A DNA stretch of 64,000 nt from Dipteris shenzhenensis (GCA_047967505.1 CM106539.1), one strand, 5' to 3'; positions 33,120 to 45,623 are shown, numbered from the stretch's first letter. A program made the numbers and translations. The notes: generated from the sequence alone by a model not told the origin.

Positions 33120-35248
33120 CCTTGAAGCAATGGGTTCAATAAGAACAAGAAAAATTTGATGCAGACAGGATGGTAGTAGCAGAGGTTAGAGCACCATCAA
33201 GACCCAACATTGACGTAGTGATTGATCCCAACAACTTCCAAGAGGTAATAGAGCAACATGCAAAACGTCCCCAATCGGATGGCACCGCACTAGCAAGCTT
33301 GATAAGCTGCCCAGTCACAATGCTAATTGGGACCTTACTAAGAAATTGCCCTGTAATGTGGGAAAGTTTCAAGGGATGGATCGAATCTTCACAATACTTC
33401 CCCACACTTGAAGAAGAGGAAAAGGTAATTTCAGTAAAATTTGGTGCTCAGGATGACATAACAATTGTAACCATCCCGCTAGAACATAAAGCCTTTGGTT
33501 AATACCTAGCAATAGTGGACAGTGGAGCCAGAGTAAACATACTGGTGGCAAGAGAGCTATATGAAGAATGGGGCCTACCTCCAATGCAGAAGGCCACATT
33601 TAACATTCGCCTAGCTGACCACACGAAAATGAAGCCATTGGGTATCGCTGAAAATGTGTCAACAAAAATTACTAGAGTACAATTCATGCTCCAGTTTACT
33701 ATCTTGGATCTTCCCAAGGGCACCACAACATGCCAGATATTGTTGGGAAGACCATGGCTGCTTTGAGAAGCATCGGTACTCCATGATTGGGGCACTGATA
33801 GGATCACTATCCAAAATAGAGAAAGCGCTGTCAAGATAAATCTGGGAACAGGGAAAATTAAACCCATTATTCCTAGAAATATTGAAGACACTTCTTCCAC
33901 TACAGCCACCAGTCAGCCTGTACCACAGGCCGGATCACTCGATGGCTTCTACTGCTGAGAAAAGGAGCTCAACATTTCATTGCCAATCACATGTCACGAT
34001 TGAGGACAGGAGAAGAGCTAAAAGGAATAGAAGATGACCGACCATATGGCACATTATTTCAAATAGATGCTGTGCCTGATTGGTGTGCAGACATCATTGG
34101 GTACTTAATGGCAGGAAGACCACCTCCTGAAATGAAAGTAGTGGATGCTCAGAAACTAATTCTAAAAGCTGCACCCTATCGACTCATTGCAGGACAATTA
34201 TACAAGATGGGGCAAGGACCAGGTTTTAAGGAGATGTGAGATGCCAAATGAGATCATGCCAATCCTCAGTGAAGCACACGAAGAGATTGCAAGTGGATGT
34301 TTCCAAGGGGAAGCAACAGCAAGAAAAGTCCTTCTCGCAGGATACTGGTGGCCAACACTTTGGTTAGATGCCTATGAATATGTCAAAAGCTATGATGTAT
34401 GCCAATGAACTTCTAAACCACAACACAAAGACTTAAATCCCCTAACAACAGTCGTTGTGCAAAAACCCTTTGAAAAATGGGGGATTGACTTTGTGGGTCC
34501 CAGCAGCAAAGGAAACATAGGCATGCTACATCATAGTGGCCACTGATTACTTTACTAACTGGCTGAAGCTAAAGCCGTTAGAAAGGCAGATGCTAGAAGC
34601 ACAACAAGGTTCTTGTACGAGAATGTGATCACCCAATTTGGATGTCCCATTGAAATTATGTCAGATAGAGGCACACATTTTGTCAATGAGGTCATCCAAG
34701 AACTCTTGTCTGGCTTTATGGTGATCCATAGAAAGAGCACACCTTACTACCCCCAAGGGAATGGACAAGCCGAATCCACTAACAAAATTCTATGTATTGT
34801 TCTCACTAAGGTAGTAGAACCAAAGCGTTCTGATTGGGTAGAGAAACTAAATGCAGCCTTATGGGCATACAAAACCACACTCAAGGCTAGTACAGAAAAT
34901 ACACATTTTCAATTGGTGTACAGCCTTGAAGCTGTGGTCCCAATAGAATTTGTAATACCTAGTCTACGCATAGTAGTACAAGAAAGACTCTACCAATTAG
35001 AGAAGCATACAGAGACCAGATTAGTTGCCTACCATGCCATGACAACAGAAAAACGAAGAAGGAAGGCATGGTTTGATAGAAACCTCAAGGACAAAGACAT
35101 CAAGGAAGGTGACCTAGTTCTGCTGTACAATACCAAAGTCCATAAGGGCAAGCTCAAATTTCTAGGTCAAGGACCTTATAGAGTCAAAAAAATGAATCCC
35201 ATAGGAGTTGTGCTGCTAGAAACACTGGATGTGGAGTCCAGTTCATAA
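33120..35248 (+). pseudogene. Gypsy pol: protease and integrase, reverse transcriptase lost
   Basis: An aspartic protease occupies about 33506-33770 (AIVDSGARVNIL with the D-S-G-A site, flap-like IRLADHTKMKPLG, ILLGRPWL), preceded by a TAA at 33500 and followed by an in-frame TGA. Next comes HDWGTDRITIQ. The sequence then jumps near 33945 to the very end of RNase H (RKGAQHFIANHMSRL), so reverse transcriptase and nearly all of RNase H are deleted. An H2C2 region (HEEIASGCFQGEATARKV...GYWWPTL...YDVCQ) has Cys in place of the second His. The integrase core shows GIDFVGP, MSDRGTHF and TPYYPQGNGQAESTNKI (D, D, E), with a frameshift near 34520-34600. The domain order and primer-binding site point to the Tat/Athila branch. 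Confidence 0.85.
34613..35248 (+). pseudogene. Gypsy integrase C-terminal half, 211 codons open
   Basis: The longest intact piece of the element, from ENVITQFGCPIEIMSDRG through the catalytic Glu (GNGQAESTNK) to the C-terminal LKDKDIKEGDLVLLYNTKVH...KFLGQGPYRVK, the strand region common in Gypsy integrases. It ends with a stop at 35246-35248. Confidence 0.85.
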
Positions 35249-35880
35249 CAATAATAAACGGGAGCCGACTGAAGCGTTACTACATCAACATGCAAGTCAT
35301 CCCCGACAATAATGAAGATTTGGGGGCCCCAAGTCTTCCATAGTTAGGACTAGATTGTATCACAAGCACTCACTAGCATATGTACGCCTTCACACATATA
35401 GGTAGTTTCAATCAATTTCAACCTAGGGCAACCTAGGGCTCAGAGGTGATAACTGAGTCCTAGCTGCCCTATGATTCCCTTAGCAAATTAAGCATATAGG
35501 AGAAATGCCCACCTCACTAGTCATGCATGGCGCACCCATATGTTTGGAGCACCACGAATAAATTGCACAAATAAAAGCCCCAAGAGATACTTGTTTTGAT
35601 CCACACACACAGCACCCTCATCACAAAAAGAGTAAGATGCATTAGCCACTCACAAAAGAAACATGCACTCTTGGCACATGGCACTATATTGGCACTGTTA
35701 AACTGGGACTTGATTCATGTGCAATGCTAGGGTGAAGACAGTCCAATAAGATGGGAAAAAGGGCTACAATGCCATCGACAAAGCGACACCATGCCAAACG
35801 TCCCAAGCCTCAGCCTCAACAGCCCTTCTCAAATCATTAACTTGAAGAAGGACACGGTCCAAAATCACTAACCCAGAGGT
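35249..35880 (+). other. Spacer between integrase and downstream frames
   Basis: About 630 bases with many stops in all frames. GGGCAACCTAGGGC-type duplicated words lie near 35420. No motif recognised. Confidence 0.4.
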
Positions 35881-38800
35881 CAGCACCAAAATGATCATGG
35901 CTAGTGGTTCTGGACAGTGATACTAATGAGCAAATAAATGCAACATGCCAAGAAGAAATGCTACAGAACCAAGGGATACTAGAGGCAGGAGAAATTAAGC
36001 CAGAGCAATTGACTATACAGGATACAGTTGTAGAACACCTTGAGGACCAGACCAACAAAGAGCTAGCAAACAGATGGAACAATATAGCTTGTATGGCCAC
36101 GAGTCTCAATGTTCGCCATGTCACCCAATGCTTACAACTTCTTGCAGTCAAAGGAAATAGGTAGTCTTTTTGAGAAGCTAAAGTCCTTCTCACCAACACC
36201 TGCTATGACAGAATACATTTGTCAATTCATAACATCATATAAAAGTAGAGAGTTGGAGAAAGATAAGTATGGAACAGTAACATATAAAGAAAAGACCTTA
36301 TAGATCTACCTCAGTAGATCCACTATGTAGGAGGCTTTCTCATTTCTAGATGCACAAGAAGAATATCCAAAGAAACATTTGGATGTAAGATTCTCTGAAA
36401 TTTAGGATTTATTACACAAAGTCACAGAGCGGGGGAATACGCCATGATATGATTCTGGACCCCATATGCAAAGAGGCAGCTAAGTTTTTGGCTAGCATTT
36501 TCAATCATACAGGAGTAAGAAAAAGCTATATGTCAGTAAAAACTCTTACACTCCTTGGTAGAGCAAAACTACAAGACTGGGCTCAACATATATCCTTGCT
36601 GTTGACCAATTATGTATCCACTATACATAATGGCAAAAGCTACATTGCCCATCTATTGGCCAAAATAATTGGGTTTGCAATAGAGCAAGAGGATGACTCT
36701 ACACCCCTCTCAACACAAGATATAGAGGACTTTGAAACATTGCTATTATCGCCAAATGGGAATTAGACCCTCCACATACTGTCAATGTGGATAGCATGGA
36801 AGGGCAACAATATCCGAATAGACTCTAGAGAATGACAATGTGGAACTCTACCAAAGAATACTGCAACTCAGTTCAGTCTTGCTCTCGCAACAGAAGGACT
36901 CGAGTGTGGAAATACAAGAGGATACCATTCCATATAATGACTTTGCAAGAGAGCCAAATAGCATACCTCTCCAAGAATCACAAGTCACCAATGTTGACGA
37001 CTCCAGGAGTCTAGAGTCACAACCCCCAAATGTCTCTAGTGGCACCATACAACAAACTGCTGTTCAAGAAATAGATCAAAATTCCACATGGGCATATGGG
37101 AGTCCACTATATGTCCAATACAAGCAAGGCCATAGCACATTACAAATCATACAACATCACAGCCAACAGTTACAACAATGGTCTCAATTATTTGCTACCA
37201 TGGCATCAGATGAGCAGGAAAGAGAAATGCAAAGATAGATGCTCCCATCACTCCAGTCCAAGTTGCAAAGTACCGAGATTGAAATTATGAAGCTCAAGGA
37301 AAGCATGGCAGAACAAATGCAGCAACAGCTCCTTACACAAAATGCTCTAGCAGAAAGTAGAAAAGATGCCCTACAAACCACGGTTTCTCTCCAAGATAAA
37401 CACCTATAGCTATCTAATGCCTTGAACCAAAAGGAAAAGGTCGAGTTATCCCTCTCCCATATGCGAGCCACTTGTGATGATATCAAGAAGGAATTGGTGC
37501 AACTAAATGAAAGATTACTACTTAAAGAGGTTCACCTCCATGCCACATTAGACACAAATAATGAGTTGCAAAACAGCCTCAAAGAGGGTGAACGTAAACT
37601 TCAAGCACTAGAGAAGGAATGCATGGCCCTCAAGAGAGAAACTTGTGCACACCAAAGCAGAACTGGATGCTCAAGAACAAGAGATACTCCAACTCCGAGT
37701 GCTTGATCAATTTTTAGGGCATCCAAAAGCAGCTCAACAATTCGATAGTCTAAAGCTTGCATATACCTCCACATTGGGTAAGTATAAAGATAAGTGCATG
37801 GAGTGGCAAAATCAAAAAGCAATAATTTCCAAGTTGAAAATTCAACTACTGGGTCAAGCTGATGATGATGCGGAGGGGTCAGCACAAGATCTTTTGCTAC
37901 AAGGCATCACTACATTATACTAAGAGCTTGTTGTAGTCCTCCAACAAGAGGATCACCTCGAAGGATGAAAACGCATACTCTGGAAACACTTGCAAATCAA
38001 AATGTTATATGCAATATTGGTCTTGATTGGACCAAACTAGTAGGCACAAATACTCTCTAAGATCTATGCCAGCACATGGACGAAGATGAGAGGAATGTGT
38101 TCTGTCTCTCAATGGATGCAAATCTCATACGGTTAAAGGCTGATGCAATACTACTATATGAATGCTTGATGGGAAGCCCTCCTCTTTGGGTAGTAGCCGG
38201 ACTCCTACCTTTACTGCAACAATCACCAGCAACTTCCATGGGATACAACTCCCAGAAGAATCTAAAATTAAAGCTATCAATGCCTACTAGAAGCGACAGG
38301 GATCTGCCAAAGGAATATGTGGTCTATCTTCAATCTAATCTCCCCTATCTTGCCACTCTCTATTCTAATCTACTCACATCCCTACCTTTTTCTAGTACAA
38401 TCCTCCATACCTTTCCAGAAATCCACTCTAATCCATATTCCTTGCCATGCCTCTTTGCCCATGCCTCTCAACACTATCGCCTAATCCAAGAATCTAACTC
38501 CTATCATCTAGTTACACCTAGCTTTTTTCCAACACTTGACAATCCATCCCTGTAGGATTATCAAGTTGCTAAATCAATTTGTCCTGCTCTCCCTCCACTT
38601 TCCACCAACATCTCTACTTCTAACTTCTCGAATTCACTACTTGCTTCGACCTCAATCTTTTCCCCTATAACCTCTTCCTCTCCCCCAAGACCACATGTTC
38701 CTCCAATCTCCCTTGAGTTTTCAATGGAAGACACCATTAATGATTCCATCAATGAGCTTCAAGAATTGGATAATCCAATTTGCTTACCCACAAGGGAGTT

Positions 38801-39310
38801 GCAACAAGATATAGATAGGATTCCCATGCCTGGTAATCCCATTGGTGCTTTTTGGAGGCAATGCACAAACATGCAGTCAAGAGGACGATGGGAACTATTC
38901 GGAATTTCAATGAGTATCTGCCAAGCACAAATCACTCCAAACATCAGCATGAAATTGGAGCCATAGCTTGCTTGGCGTAGACCAAAGCTGCTTAATGACA
39001 AGTACCTTCTTGAATACATGCAGGCTCCATCTTCCTTTTGCATGCATCCCACATTTGATGCAGGGCCTCATCGCTATCGGTGGGATGCCAATCATCATGA
39101 TCTAGATAATGTAGATGCCCCTCGCAATTGGCTGTTAATCAATAGAAACTCTAAAATCAAATGGACAAGCTAGGAAACACTAATCAGAGCCTTGGACAGA
39201 CATGCATCAATTATGCAAAGTAGTTATGATAAAACACTCAAGGAAAGTGCAAGATACAGTGAAGTAGGTGTGTCCTTGGGTTGAGGAGAAGCTCACGTAG
39301 TGTACTTTTG
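35881..39310 (+). pseudogene. Decayed coiled-coil protein region after Gypsy pol
   Basis: Frames on the + strand line up end to end with scattered stops: 35904-36164 (NKELANRWNNIACMATSLNV), 36109-36303, 36449-36766 (helical, KSYIAHLLAKIIGFAIEQED), 36840-37240, 37250-37710 and 37645-37923, the last two rich in heptad-like Leu/Glu/Lys/Gln. A Ser/Pro/Leu-rich piece (38260-38720) and an acidic tail (38724-39300) follow. Composition suggests one protein of about 1,000 residues with a central coiled coil. Position after integrase and the same strand suggest an extra ORF of the Gypsy element, as in some Tat/Athila lineages. I do not recognise the family, and env features (signal peptide, membrane span) are not evident. 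Confidence 0.45.
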
Positions 39311-41800
39311 AATGATTACTTGGTTGCATGTATGTATTTTGATGTTTTTGAATAAATTGCTATATTCTATAGTCTTCAGGATGCATGCTTCACATGCATC
39401 ATAGCACTTGTAATGCTTTAACGGTCTCGTTTCAAATCCTTATTCCATAGTTTTTTGCTCTCATGTTTAATTTGGAATGTGTACTACAACTTGAAGACAA
39501 AGTTTGCTGAATTTTGTTGAGCAATGCATAAGGTATGGGTCATGCAAGATACCTATATACAGAAAAGTCCCTAAACCTCACAAAAAATTGATACACAGGG
39601 GCTACACCCAAGCAAACAATGACCCAATTGGCATTGTAAATGTTGAACAACACATACGAGTATTGTACATAATGCAAATTCATCCAATCCTCATAGGCTT
39701 AAGACCAAGTTTTCATAGAGAGATTGTATCCCTAGTTATGATTTGGGTGAAAGGTGACATGAGACAACATGGCTCCATACATGATCTAGAACATCTTTGG
39801 AATCCAAATTGTCATGTAATGCAACATTGGTTATATGAACTTGTTAGCCCATAAGGCAAGATTTCACCTTGGCCTGAATTCCCCCTGGTGTGACCTCTCG
39901 AGTCTCCATTAAACCCAAATTTGACGATTGCATGGATCAAGAGGGGGTCCTCATTTTTTAGTGAGAGTCCATCATGGAGCCTGATGGATTGGAGATGGAT
40001 TGAGTGCCCAGATTGGAGGGCCTGACAAGATGTTTGAGAGGGACTTGATGCTCCAAAGGTTGATCCATATTGAGAGGAGAATGCAGGCGCCTGCTGTGTT
40101 ATAGCTGTAAAGAAGGCGTCATGATGGAAGATTGATGCCTAGCAAATGGACACACCTATGTAACCCATTTGCATCCAACGTTTGACATTGATCAAAAGGC
40201 CCAATTGTCCCCCAACATCCTTCGTTAATAGATAGAATATATATACGTAGGTAGTAAAGCTCGATACATTACACACACACACACACACACACACATCTTT
40301 AACCTATTAACTATGGATAGAGGAAAAAAAGTGAGGACATGTGGTAGCTTGGAGAACAAAAGCCTGCCCCATATCGCTAACAAGGAGCTCCTGGATGGAG
40401 GTATTAAAAGCCGAGAGGAGATGGAAAGACAAGAGGCAAGCTTTGAGTGGGGAGGAGGTGGAAAGATAAAAGGCACCTTTGGGAGGAAGGAGGATATGGA
40501 AGGTCCGGGGGGAGATGGAAGGTCTCAAAGCCTTGGGTTAAGACTTAGCCAGAATTTCACAAGCCAATCCAAGTTTTTAATGATCGACAGTGCGCATCAA
40601 AATGAAATGAAACCTTGAAGAGGACGCTAATCAATGCATGTGTCAAAAAATTTTTCGAGTGTTTAAAACATGCATTTGTTTCAACCTTGGCCATTTCTGA
40701 ATTAATTTTTGGTTCCTTCATTCGAAGAAAGTAGACGGACAAGACCTCTATTGGATGGACACAACAAAAGAAGCAAATTGGGTTCCTAAATCTAGCATTG
40801 ATGAAAGAAGCTAGCATGAAATTATTCAAGATATAGGGGAGAATGAGGCCTACCTTGCGGCACTTGATTTAAACCACCATTGTCAAATTATAATCATCAT
40901 ATGCATAGTTTCTGATGTTGAGATGATGGTCCTCGTCCAATGCTCAAAGGGGATGTCTTTCAACCTCTTGCATTACTCTTAAGCCACAACCAGTTATGAG
41001 ACCATTCACATAAAAATTGATTGAACGATGGGAGCGTGACTCCCTGAAACAAATGATTTCTAATGGCTAGCTTAGGGAACATCCATCTTAAGATAGGAAG
41101 TGGTTGAGGATGGTTGTGTATCTCTCCCCATGAAAAGCAAGAGCTCGAAGATGCAGACACAAATGCAGACACAGATGCAAACGAAGATGCAGATGCAAAC
41201 GCAGACACACATGCACATACTACTCTGACAACCCGTGGCAAAGCCACAACAATGAGTGTTTTGGAAATGCCACAGTTCTACGTCCTTCAGTCTCAGAATG
41301 AAAAGCCACCTAGCACCTCACTGCTATGTCAATTTCTCATCCTCATTGCACAAAGTGAGGATGGCTGTATGCACCGCTTCTTAGCCCACCTCCTTTGACT
41401 CAAATCACAAATTGGTAGACATAGCTTCCCATGCCAAAGTATTTCCTGCCCATCCTTCTTCTCCATTCATGTGAGACATAGCTCAATCGACGTCCCAGTC
41501 CATGCCTAACCTATCTTACTTGTACAATAGTTGAAACCCGTAGGATGGAATGAATGCTCAGACATGGATCCTAATGCCCTTACGCAGGATGCAGTGTGCA
41601 TGATGGTGAACCAACACAACACGTCTTGCAAACAAATCGAGCCATGGTCCTTTTGGAAAGCATCTATAGTATTAGAATAGTTGGCATTTGAGTGATTGTC
41701 ACACTCTTAATCACATCAATTGGGTAGACTGAAAGCCAAAAACTTGCTCCTGCAAGATAAGCATTGCCCCTCTTCCCAAACTTGAAGTGCCTTGACCCGC
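39311..41800. other. Intergenic DNA, minor repeats
   Basis: A 116-codon + frame at 39504-39854 (no ATG start) has protein-like composition but no recognised motif. (CA)n lies at 40270-40293. A degenerate GCAGAYRCAAA hexamer-type repeat lies at about 41150-41220. No LTR partner of the Gypsy element was found here. Confidence 0.4.
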
Positions 41801-41890
41801 CTATCGCTTTGTTGCTTCGTATATATTAAACATAATTGCATTCCCAGGCACTTCTCTCACCAGTGTAGGAGTAAGATCCCTGAAAAGGCC
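41801..41890 (-). pseudogene. Mitochondrial carrier family fragment
   Basis: The minus strand encodes GLFRDLTPTLVREVPGNAIM followed by FNIYEATKR and TAG. This is the Gly-hxxG...Pro-xxhR-xxP-xx-hxF-xxYE pattern of an even-numbered helix of SLC25 carriers, here best like plant mitochondrial substrate carriers. Only about 30 codons are convincing; the sequence upstream (to about 42140) is open but not carrier-like. It is probably an isolated exon or captured gene fragment. Confidence 0.55.
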
Positions 41891-42590
41891 TATGTCCCAC
41901 CAGGTCCCCATGGTGGAAAGTTGAAACTGTAGAAGATTCTTGATAGAAGCAATCAAAGCAGATTTTGAGGTTGGGTGCCTTTCCTCTGATCTCCAAGAAG
42001 TAATACTTGCATGTAGCTTTAGAGATCGTAGACTTAAAGATCGAGTACATCCATGGGGAAGGGGATCAACAGAGCAAACCTCTTTGAAGAGGACTCTCTC
42101 TCTCTCATAGGGGAGGCAATTGCCACTAGGTTTATGCATAATGGACTATTTGAGATTCACAATTGTATTGTGGAGATGATGTGGTTGTTGTTGGCAGAAT
42201 CGAGGCTATTGCAACAATATTCTGTAAAGCGATCACAACTGGGAAGCAATTGGGTAGATGCACACCACGATCAACCAATAACACCTATTTCATTAATTTT
42301 GGACTCTTGCACTGTCCAAATTCATTTTGTGAGATAATTCTGGATAAAACATTTCAAAAAAAGAGGCTCTTATAAAACAAAACATTGAGTCAAAAAGGAA
42401 GATTTAAAAAAATCAAATTAGAAAAAATGACGTGAGATGTTAAAAATAGAGTACATCACATTGTTAAAAGAGACAAAAAAGTAAGATTTTAAAAAATCAA
42501 ATTAGAAAAAATGGCGTGACATGTTATGAAAACTAGAGTACATTTCAAAAAGAGCACATCACATTTGTAAAGAAGTAGATCATATTACTC
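41891..42590. other. Spacer with an AT-rich duplication
   Basis: At about 42400-42545 the segment TCAAATTAGAAAAAATG(A/G)CGTGA and its surroundings occur twice. Otherwise nothing is recognised. Confidence 0.4.
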
Positions 42591-42591
42591 A

Positions 42592-42780
42592 AAGCCATAT
42601 GGTGCCAAAAAACACCTTAATACAGTCTCTCTTAACATCATCTTAACATCACATTTGTACAAGAAGTAGATCATATTACTCAAAGCCATATGGTGTCAAA
42701 AAACACCTTAATACAAGGCCATATGGTGTCAAAAAACACCTTAATACAAAGCCATATGGTGTCAAAAAACACCTTAATAC
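42592..42780 (+). repeat. 33-bp repeat, four copies, with hairpin
   Basis: Units AAGCCATATGGTGTC then AAAAAACACCTTAATAC at 42592 (separate copy, one mismatch), and in direct tandem at 42682, 42715 and 42748. Each contains the stem GGTGT/ACACC around an A-rich loop. Confidence 0.85.
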
Positions 42781-42972
42781 AGTCTCTCTTATCTAAGTCT
42801 AGAAGATCTCATCATTGGTCTCTCTTATCTTCTCAACAACCCAATCCTTCACTGCCTCCACAGCTGTATCCTCAACATAATTACATGCGAAGAAGAAGTT
42901 TAAGCAATCACAAATTGTTTCTTTATAATTTCTCTGAGAGGCTCTTATTGTTCTCTCAGCATCCGCATCAAA

Positions 42973-43251
42973 TCACCCATGATGAGAGCTGCGATAACGC
43001 AGGTTACTTAAGAAATCTAATAGATCTTGTCGTGCTTTTATCATACGTCTTAGAAGTCTTTCACTGTCTGCTATCTTGAGAGTCTCCTCCCTCTCTGCGT
43101 GCCTTTGTGCAGCAAATTCCTCTCTCTCCATGTGTGTCAAAGGAGAACCTTGTCGAATTCTGGCCTCTCTCTGTGCTCCTTGGTCAGCAATCCATTCTTT
43201 GAGATTGTTAATTCCGAACTCCACGTCTTCGACAATGCCAAGGACATCCAT
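42973..43251 (-). CDS. Hypothetical small protein, 92 aa
   Basis: This minus frame starts with a true ATG at 43249-43251 and ends with TGA. The product is hydrophilic and Arg/Glu-rich with likely helices (REEFAAQRHAEREE, RLLRRMIKARQDLLDFL). No family is recognised. It lies downstream of the Ulp1-like gene on the same strand and could be a separate small gene, a 3' exon, or a chance frame. Confidence 0.3.
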   Translation of the reverse strand: MDVLGIVEDVEFGINNLKEWIADQGAQREARIRQGSPLTHMEREEFAAQRHAEREETLKIADSERLLRRMIKARQDLLDFLSNLRYRSSHHG

Positions 43252-43284
43252 GGGTGGGGAGATGATAAAGAAAGGAAGATGGAC

Positions 43285-43765
43285 TATGATGCAAGAAAGA
43301 AGAGAGTGTCTGCGGAGGAAGACCTAGGATAGAAGATTACTTGGTTATCAAGATGGATGAAAGAAGACTCTGAGAGTGTTTGCGGAAGGACTAGGATAGA
43401 AGAATACAAGTTAATGAGAAGCACTGGGATGCAAGAAAGAAGAGAGTGTCTGCAGAAGAACTAGGATAGAAGAATACTTGGTTATCAGGATGGATGAAAG
43501 AAGACTCTGAGAGTGTTTGCGGAAGGACTAGGATAGAAGAATACAAGAAGAATACAAGTTAATGAGAAGCACTAGGATGGATGAAAGAAGAGAGTGTTTG
43601 TGGAAGAACTAGGATAGAAGAATACTTGGTTATCAGGATGGATGAAAGAAGACTCTGAGAGTGTTTGCGGAAGGACTAGGATAGAAGAATACAAGTTACT
43701 CAGAAGGACTAGGATGTAAGAAATAAGAGAGTGTTTGTGGAAAGACTAGGATGGAAGAATACAAG
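43285..43765 (+). repeat. About 140-bp tandem repeat, 3.4 copies
   Basis: Units start near 43287, 43429, 43576 and 43712, with shared words GGATAGAAGAATAC, GGATGGATGAAAGAAGACTC and GAGAGTGTTTGCGGAAGG. Confidence 0.8.
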
Positions 43766-43983
43766 TGCACTAAGGCACGATGTGTTCACTACGATAAGGA
43801 TAAGGGTTGGAATAAAGTGAGTGGCACGATGTGTTCACTATGATAAGGGTTGGAATAAAGCGAGTGGAGGTTGAATGCTCTACTTTAAGTGAGTGGAGAT
43901 GATAAGGATAAGGGTTGGAATAAAGTGAGAGAAGCATTGCGAATGCTCTACTTTAAGTGAGTGGAGACTGTCCAACTGAATAA
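43766..43983 (+). repeat. Short tandem repeats (GATAAGGATAAGGGTTGG family)
   Basis: The words CACGATGTGTTCACTA, AAGGGTTGGAATAAAG and GCTCTACTTTAAGTGAGTGG recur two to three times. Confidence 0.75.
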
Positions 43984-44306
43984 AATTCTCGTTACACAAG
44001 GATTTATTTCCAAATAATCACATCATCACACATTCATATCATAAAATTGTGTGCATGAAGAAATATATTACAAATATTACATCATCACATATTCATATCA
44101 AAATTCTCATCACACAAGGATTTATTTTCAAATAATCACATCATCACACATTCATATCATAAAATTGTGTGCATGAAATAAATATATTACAAATATTACA
44201 TCATCAAATATTCATATCAGAATTCTCATCACACAAGGATTTATTTCCAAATAATCACATCATCACACATTCATATCATAAAATTGTGTGCATAAAGAAA
44301 TTATAT
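43984..44306 (+). repeat. About 118-bp AT-rich tandem repeat, 2.7 copies
   Basis: Units start at 43984, 44102 and 44221 (AATTCTC(G/A)T...ACACAAGGATTTATTT), with CACATCATCACACATTCATA inside. Confidence 0.85.
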
Positions 44307-44391
44307 AAATATCATGATTATGCCACTTAAGTAATAAGTCACAAATTGGTGTATAATCAACAAAAACTACAAACACAACATCATACATGCA

Positions 44392-45623
44392 TCACAACTC
44401 TTGTGATGCTTCTAGTGGAGACTCTGGCAACTCTTCGGATGCTTCCAATGGAGGCTGTGGTACTGTAGATGTACACTCGGTCTCTACTTCTTTTGTAGTA
44501 TGTAGTGCTTTCGGAGTAGACTCAGTATCCTCTTCCTTAAATGCAAGCGGAGGCGGTGGCAACTCTTCTGATGCTTCCAGTGGAGGCTGTGGTGCTGTAG
44601 GTGTACATTGGGTCTCTACTTCTTCTGTAGTATGCAGTGCTTTCATAGTAGACTCAGTCTCCTCTTCCTTAAAGGGAAGCTCTGGTATTGCTTCAGTTGC
44701 ACGTTGTATTCTAATGGCAGCAATTAGGTCTCGAATGATTTCAGCCCTAAACAATTGTATATCCTCCTCTGAATATTTGAGCTCCAAAGAGTCTTCCGAT
44801 GAGATCTGTGGCATAAGTGAGAAAATTTCTTTGAAAATCAACATGCAGTTGTAGGCAACTCTCCACCCACAACTATGCCCATCTTCCTGCTCTACTACTA
44901 AACGCTTTTGGAAGTCTACCGAGTCTTTGTACTGTCCTGTTTCTCTGATAGCAGATACCAACTTCTCAATCGACCTGCTCATCGTGACATATTAAAAAAA
45001 CTTAGTGTATCTATCACATAAGGTACATAATATAGAAGTAACAACAGATTAATAGAATACTTACGTTTGCACTGAGCCATGAAAGCCTGCAATGGAGTTA
45101 ACAAACCAACAATAGTTGTCTTCAAGGTCCCAAACCACCAGACTCCAATGTTCCCTACACGAATAATTAAGAACCATTATTATTTAACACAATGTTGCCA
45201 GTACAAGATGAAAATAAAGGTTGCCATGATACTTACATCTCATGATATGCCATAAATAGGACTCGCACGCCATGTAAATGTAAAGGCTGTAATAATTTAC
45301 AAACATCGGCTATTGTCTTTCTGCTATCGCTAAGTATAGGAGAAAGGAGGGAATCCAACATATACGCACGATTTTGTACGACTCTACCAAATCGTGAGAT
45401 AACTATACTGCACCAACAAATAAATGAATATTAGCTTATTAGATTTAATCAAAATAAATGAATATTAGCTTATTAGCTTATTAGATTAAATCAAAATATT
45501 GAATTATCAAGTAGAGAAAAAGTTTGTATCAAACCTGAGAATGGCCATCATAACGTTGTTATTGACCTCATTTGAAGCTCCAGAGAGAATTGAAATCTCT
45601 TCTCCCCCAAATTCAAGATACTA
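44392..45623 (-). pseudogene. Ulp1-like module C, disabled, with repeated tail
   Basis: It starts with a TAG where module A has CAG (QHRP-stop-YLEFG versus REPQYLSFG). The HW-containing exon has 91 instead of 90 nt: an extra G after GACCTTGAA shifts the frame. The Cys exon is intact (VEQEDGHSCGWRVAYNC). The C-terminal tail holds two copies of a unit of about 43 residues, each beginning FKEE, with KALHTT and PQPPLEASEELP. Confidence 0.7.

Noticed and set aside
40313-40618. A 101-codon frame, Gly/Lys/Glu-rich, with ATG
   Set aside because: Purine-rich composition, no motif, no neighbouring exon; not enough to call a gene.
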